From assembly GCF_017948455.1 (NCBI RefSeq), contig NZ_JAFFSU010000032.1, forward strand, positions 1 to 64,000: a stretch of DNA of 64,000 bases, given 5' to 3'. The translations under genes and the position numbers were made by a program. Origin of the DNA: Streptomyces sp. GESEQ-4. Lineage in GTDB: Bacteria > Actinomycetota > Actinomycetes > Streptomycetales > Streptomycetaceae. Shown here piece after piece: positions 62,145-64,000 of the stretch. The notes below the pieces were generated by a model. That model did not search any database and had not been told where the DNA came from. It worked only from the letters and a program-made list of their open reading frames with translations. Within the stretch, counting starts at the first letter, position 1; every line of letters begins with the position of its first letter.

Positions 62145-64000
62145 TTACGGGAACGTCAGCTTCCAGCTGTTGATGGTGCCCGTGTCCCTGGCCGCGTTGT
62201 CCTGGACCCGCAACTGCCAGGTCCCGTTGGCGACTTCGGAGGAGGCGTTCACGGTGTACGTGGTGCTGAGGTCGTCCGAGCTCCCGCCGGCGCCGTACGC
62301 CTTCAGCGTGTACGCCGTGCCGTCGGGGGCGACCAACTGCACCTGAAGGTCACCGATGTAGGTGTGCGTGATGTCCACCGCGACCGCGAGGTTCGACGGG
62401 GCGTTGCCCGTCCGCCCGGACACGGTGATCGACGACGTCACCGCGGCCCCGTTGTCCGGAATCGCTACGTCCGCCTCGTTCTCGAAGGACGTACCGCCGC
62501 CCCCGCCGCCACCGCCGGAGCGCGCGCCGACCGCGACGCCGGCCCAGGCGTCCTGCACCGCCTTGTACTCGGCGCTCGTGGTGCCGTACAGCTCACCGGT
62601 CGCGGCGAGGGTGCCGGTGCGGGCGCCCGAGTAGTTGGTCGTGGACGTGAACTTGGTGGTCAGCGCCCGGAACCAGACCTTCTCCGCCTTGTCGCGGCCG
62701 ATGCCGGTGACCGGGAGGCCGTCCGCGGTGGGCGAGTCGTAGGTGACACCGTTGATGGTCTTGGTGCCGCTGCCCTCGCTCAGCAGGTAGAAGAAGTGGT
62801 TCGCGGGACCCGACGAGTAGTGCACGTCGATCGAGCCGATCCCCGAGTACCAGCTGTCCTTGGAGTCGCCGTCCTTGCTGGGCTTGTCCATGTAACGCAG
62901 CGGCGTGCCGTCGCCGTTGATGTTGATCTCCTCGCCGATGAGGTAGTCACCGACGTCGGAGGCGTTGTTCGCGTAGAACTCGACGGTCGAGCCGAAGATG
63001 TCGGAGGTCGCCTCGTTGAGGCCGCCGGACTCGCCCGAGTAGTTGAGGCCCGCGGTGTTGGAGGTGAGCCCGTGGGTCATCTCGTGCGCGGCCACGTCGA
63101 TCGAGGTCAGCGGGTTGGCGTTGCCGGAGCCGTCGCCGTACGTCATGCAGAAGCAGCTGTCCGACCAGAAGGCGTTGACGTAGTTGTTGCCGTAGTGGAC
63201 CCGGGAGTACGCGCCCACGCCGTCACCGCGGATACCGGAACGCCCGTGCACGTTCTTGTAGTAGTCCCAGGTCAGCGCGGCACCGTAGTGCGCGTCGGCG
63301 CCCGCGGACTCCAGGTTGGACGGGGTGCCGTTGCCCCAGATGTCGTCGGCGCCGGAGAAGAGGGTGCCGGTGCCGGAGGTGCCGCGGTTGAGGTTGTACG
63401 TCTTGTGGCTGCCGCGCGCGCCGTCGGTGAGGTTGTACGTCGAACCGGACTGCGTGGTGGTCAGGTCGACCGTGCCGGAGTACACCGTGTTGCCGGTGCC
63501 GGTCTCGATCGCCTCCCACTCGTACAGCTGCTCGCCGGTCCGCGCGTCCGTGATGACGTGCAGTTCCTGCGGGGTGCCGTCGTGCTGGAAGCCGCCGACG
63601 ACCGTCTCGTACGCCACGGTCGGCCTGCCGCTCGCGGCCCAGATCACCTTGCGGGGCGCCCGGTTGACCTCGGGACTCTTGGCGTCCTCGGCCTTCGCGG
63701 CGGCCAGCGCCTGCTGCTCGGCCTTGGCGGCGGGGACGGCGGTGGTCGTGGTGGCGGGCTTGATGGCGGCGCGGGTGGCCTTGACGACGGCGTCGGTCGC
63801 GCCGGACTTCGTGGTCTCGACGACGAGGTCGCCGCCGAGGACGGGGAGGCCGTCGTACGTCCGCTCATAGCGGGTGTGGACCGTGCCGTTGCCGTCCTTG
63901 AGGACATCGCGGACGACCAGCTTCTCCTTGGCACCGAGGCCCAGGTCCTTTGCGGCCTCCGCCTTGCCCGCATCGGCCTCGCGGATCAACTGCGCCCGCT
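62145..64000 (-). CDS. M4 zinc metalloprotease with C-terminal P-domain, 5' end outside the window
   Basis: Partial gene; 618 residues visible. The reading frame stays open to the end of the window (RAQLIREAD matching RTALIKQAD in the paralog), so signal peptide and start lie beyond 64000. Visible: propeptide, catalytic domain with DVAAHEMTHGLTSN and GGLNEATSDIFGS, then a Gly-rich linker (10 Gly in a stretch) and a P/Homo B domain (about 110 residues) with DITHTYIGDLQVQLVAPDG. The P-domain, usual in convertases, is absent from the downstream paralog. Confidence 0.95.
   Translation of the reverse strand, partial: RAQLIREADAGKAEAAKDLGLGAKEKLVVRDVLKDGNGTVHTRYERTYDGLPVLGGDLVVETTKSGATDAVVKATRAAIKPATTTTAVPAAKAEQQALAAAKAEDAKSPEVNRAPRKVIWAASGRPTVAYETVVGGFQHDGTPQELHVITDARTGEQLYEWEAIETGTGNTVYSGTVDLTTTQSGSTYNLTDGARGSHKTYNLNRGTSGTGTLFSGADDIWGNGTPSNLESAGADAHYGAALTWDYYKNVHGRSGIRGDGVGAYSRVHYGNNYVNAFWSDSCFCMTYGDGSGNANPLTSIDVAAHEMTHGLTSNTAGLNYSGESGGLNEATSDIFGSTVEFYANNASDVGDYLIGEEININGDGTPLRYMDKPSKDGDSKDSWYSGIGSIDVHYSSGPANHFFYLLSEGSGTKTINGVTYDSPTADGLPVTGIGRDKAEKVWFRALTTKFTSTTNYSGARTGTLAATGELYGTTSAEYKAVQDAWAGVAVGARSGGGGGGGGTSFENEADVAIPDNGAAVTSSITVSGRTGNAPSNLAVAVDITHTYIGDLQVQLVAPDGTAYTLKAYGAGGSSDDLSTTYTVNASSEVANGTWQLRVQDNAARDTGTINSWKLTFP

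Overview
The window is a piece of a Streptomyces chromosome, or that of a very close relative. The DNA is GC-rich with strong third-position GC bias, many GTG and some TTG starts, and tight 1-4 nt translational couplings. Gene families are typical of the genus: CslA/GlxA, IcmA, XRE-DUF5753/DUF397/ATPase cassettes, DUF6230/DUF6114, and a complete GlgE pathway. From memory, the order from the MarR gene through icmA, pyk-ackA-pta-pfkA, the GlgE cluster and the M4 proteases matches one block of the S. coelicolor chromosome. The cslA-glxA-GH6 group at the left edge lies elsewhere in that species.

Layout. (1) 1-5.05 kb: a C-rich leader, then cslA-glxA (tip-localised polysaccharide synthase and radical copper oxidase), convergent with a GH6 lipoprotein endoglucanase. 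(2) 5.2-7.9 kb: MarR regulator, DUF3817 membrane protein, and icmA with the isobutyryl-CoA mutase residues Phe80 and Gln198, behind a 24-bp near-palindrome. (3) 8.0-13.2 kb: an accessory islet with an atypical-codon orphan gene, an IS30 transposase remnant, and a secreted ~1300-aa Ala/Lys/Glu-rich polymorphic-toxin-like protein followed 17 nt later by a small candidate immunity gene. (4) 13.5-16.7 kb: an envelope operon (DUF6230, DUF6114, Ser-rich exported protein) with several TTAC/GTAA dyads upstream. (5) 16.8-20.8 kb: a YbbN-like thioredoxin divergent from a TetR regulator, then a WhiJ/BldB-type cassette of ATPase, XRE-DUF5753 and DUF397 genes. (6) 20.9-27.6 kb: central carbon metabolism (pyk, ackA, pta, pfkA) and an HTH regulator. 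(7) 28.0-31.2 kb: a sugar ABC importer without ATPase, behind a promoter carrying a DasR-like half-match. (8) 31.3-35.2 kb: a CitA/CitB-type two-component system divergent from a C4-dicarboxylate symporter. (9) 35.3-40.8 kb: aldo/keto reductase, epimerase, Lrp, MerR, thioredoxin and a HelD-like helicase. (10) 40.8-47.4 kb: a ROK repressor divergent from a second ABC importer with two Gfo/Idh/MocA oxidoreductases. (11) 47.4-59.7 kb: the GlgE pathway (glgE-treS-mak-glgB and divergent glgP) flanking a subtilisin. (12) 59.7-64.0 kb: DUF1990 and two tandem M4 metalloproteases, the second with a P-domain and cut by the window end.

How it works together: glycolysis, acetate metabolism and trehalose/maltose-1-phosphate/alpha-glucan turnover sit side by side with two sugar importers and a dicarboxylate uptake system, so the core of the window handles carbon uptake, storage and overflow. 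The best candidate for an undescribed system is the toxin/immunity pair at 8.9-13.2 kb. Second come the DUF6230 operon with its dyads, and a glycogen branching enzyme with a histone-H1-like tail. No tRNA, rRNA or CRISPR array was seen.
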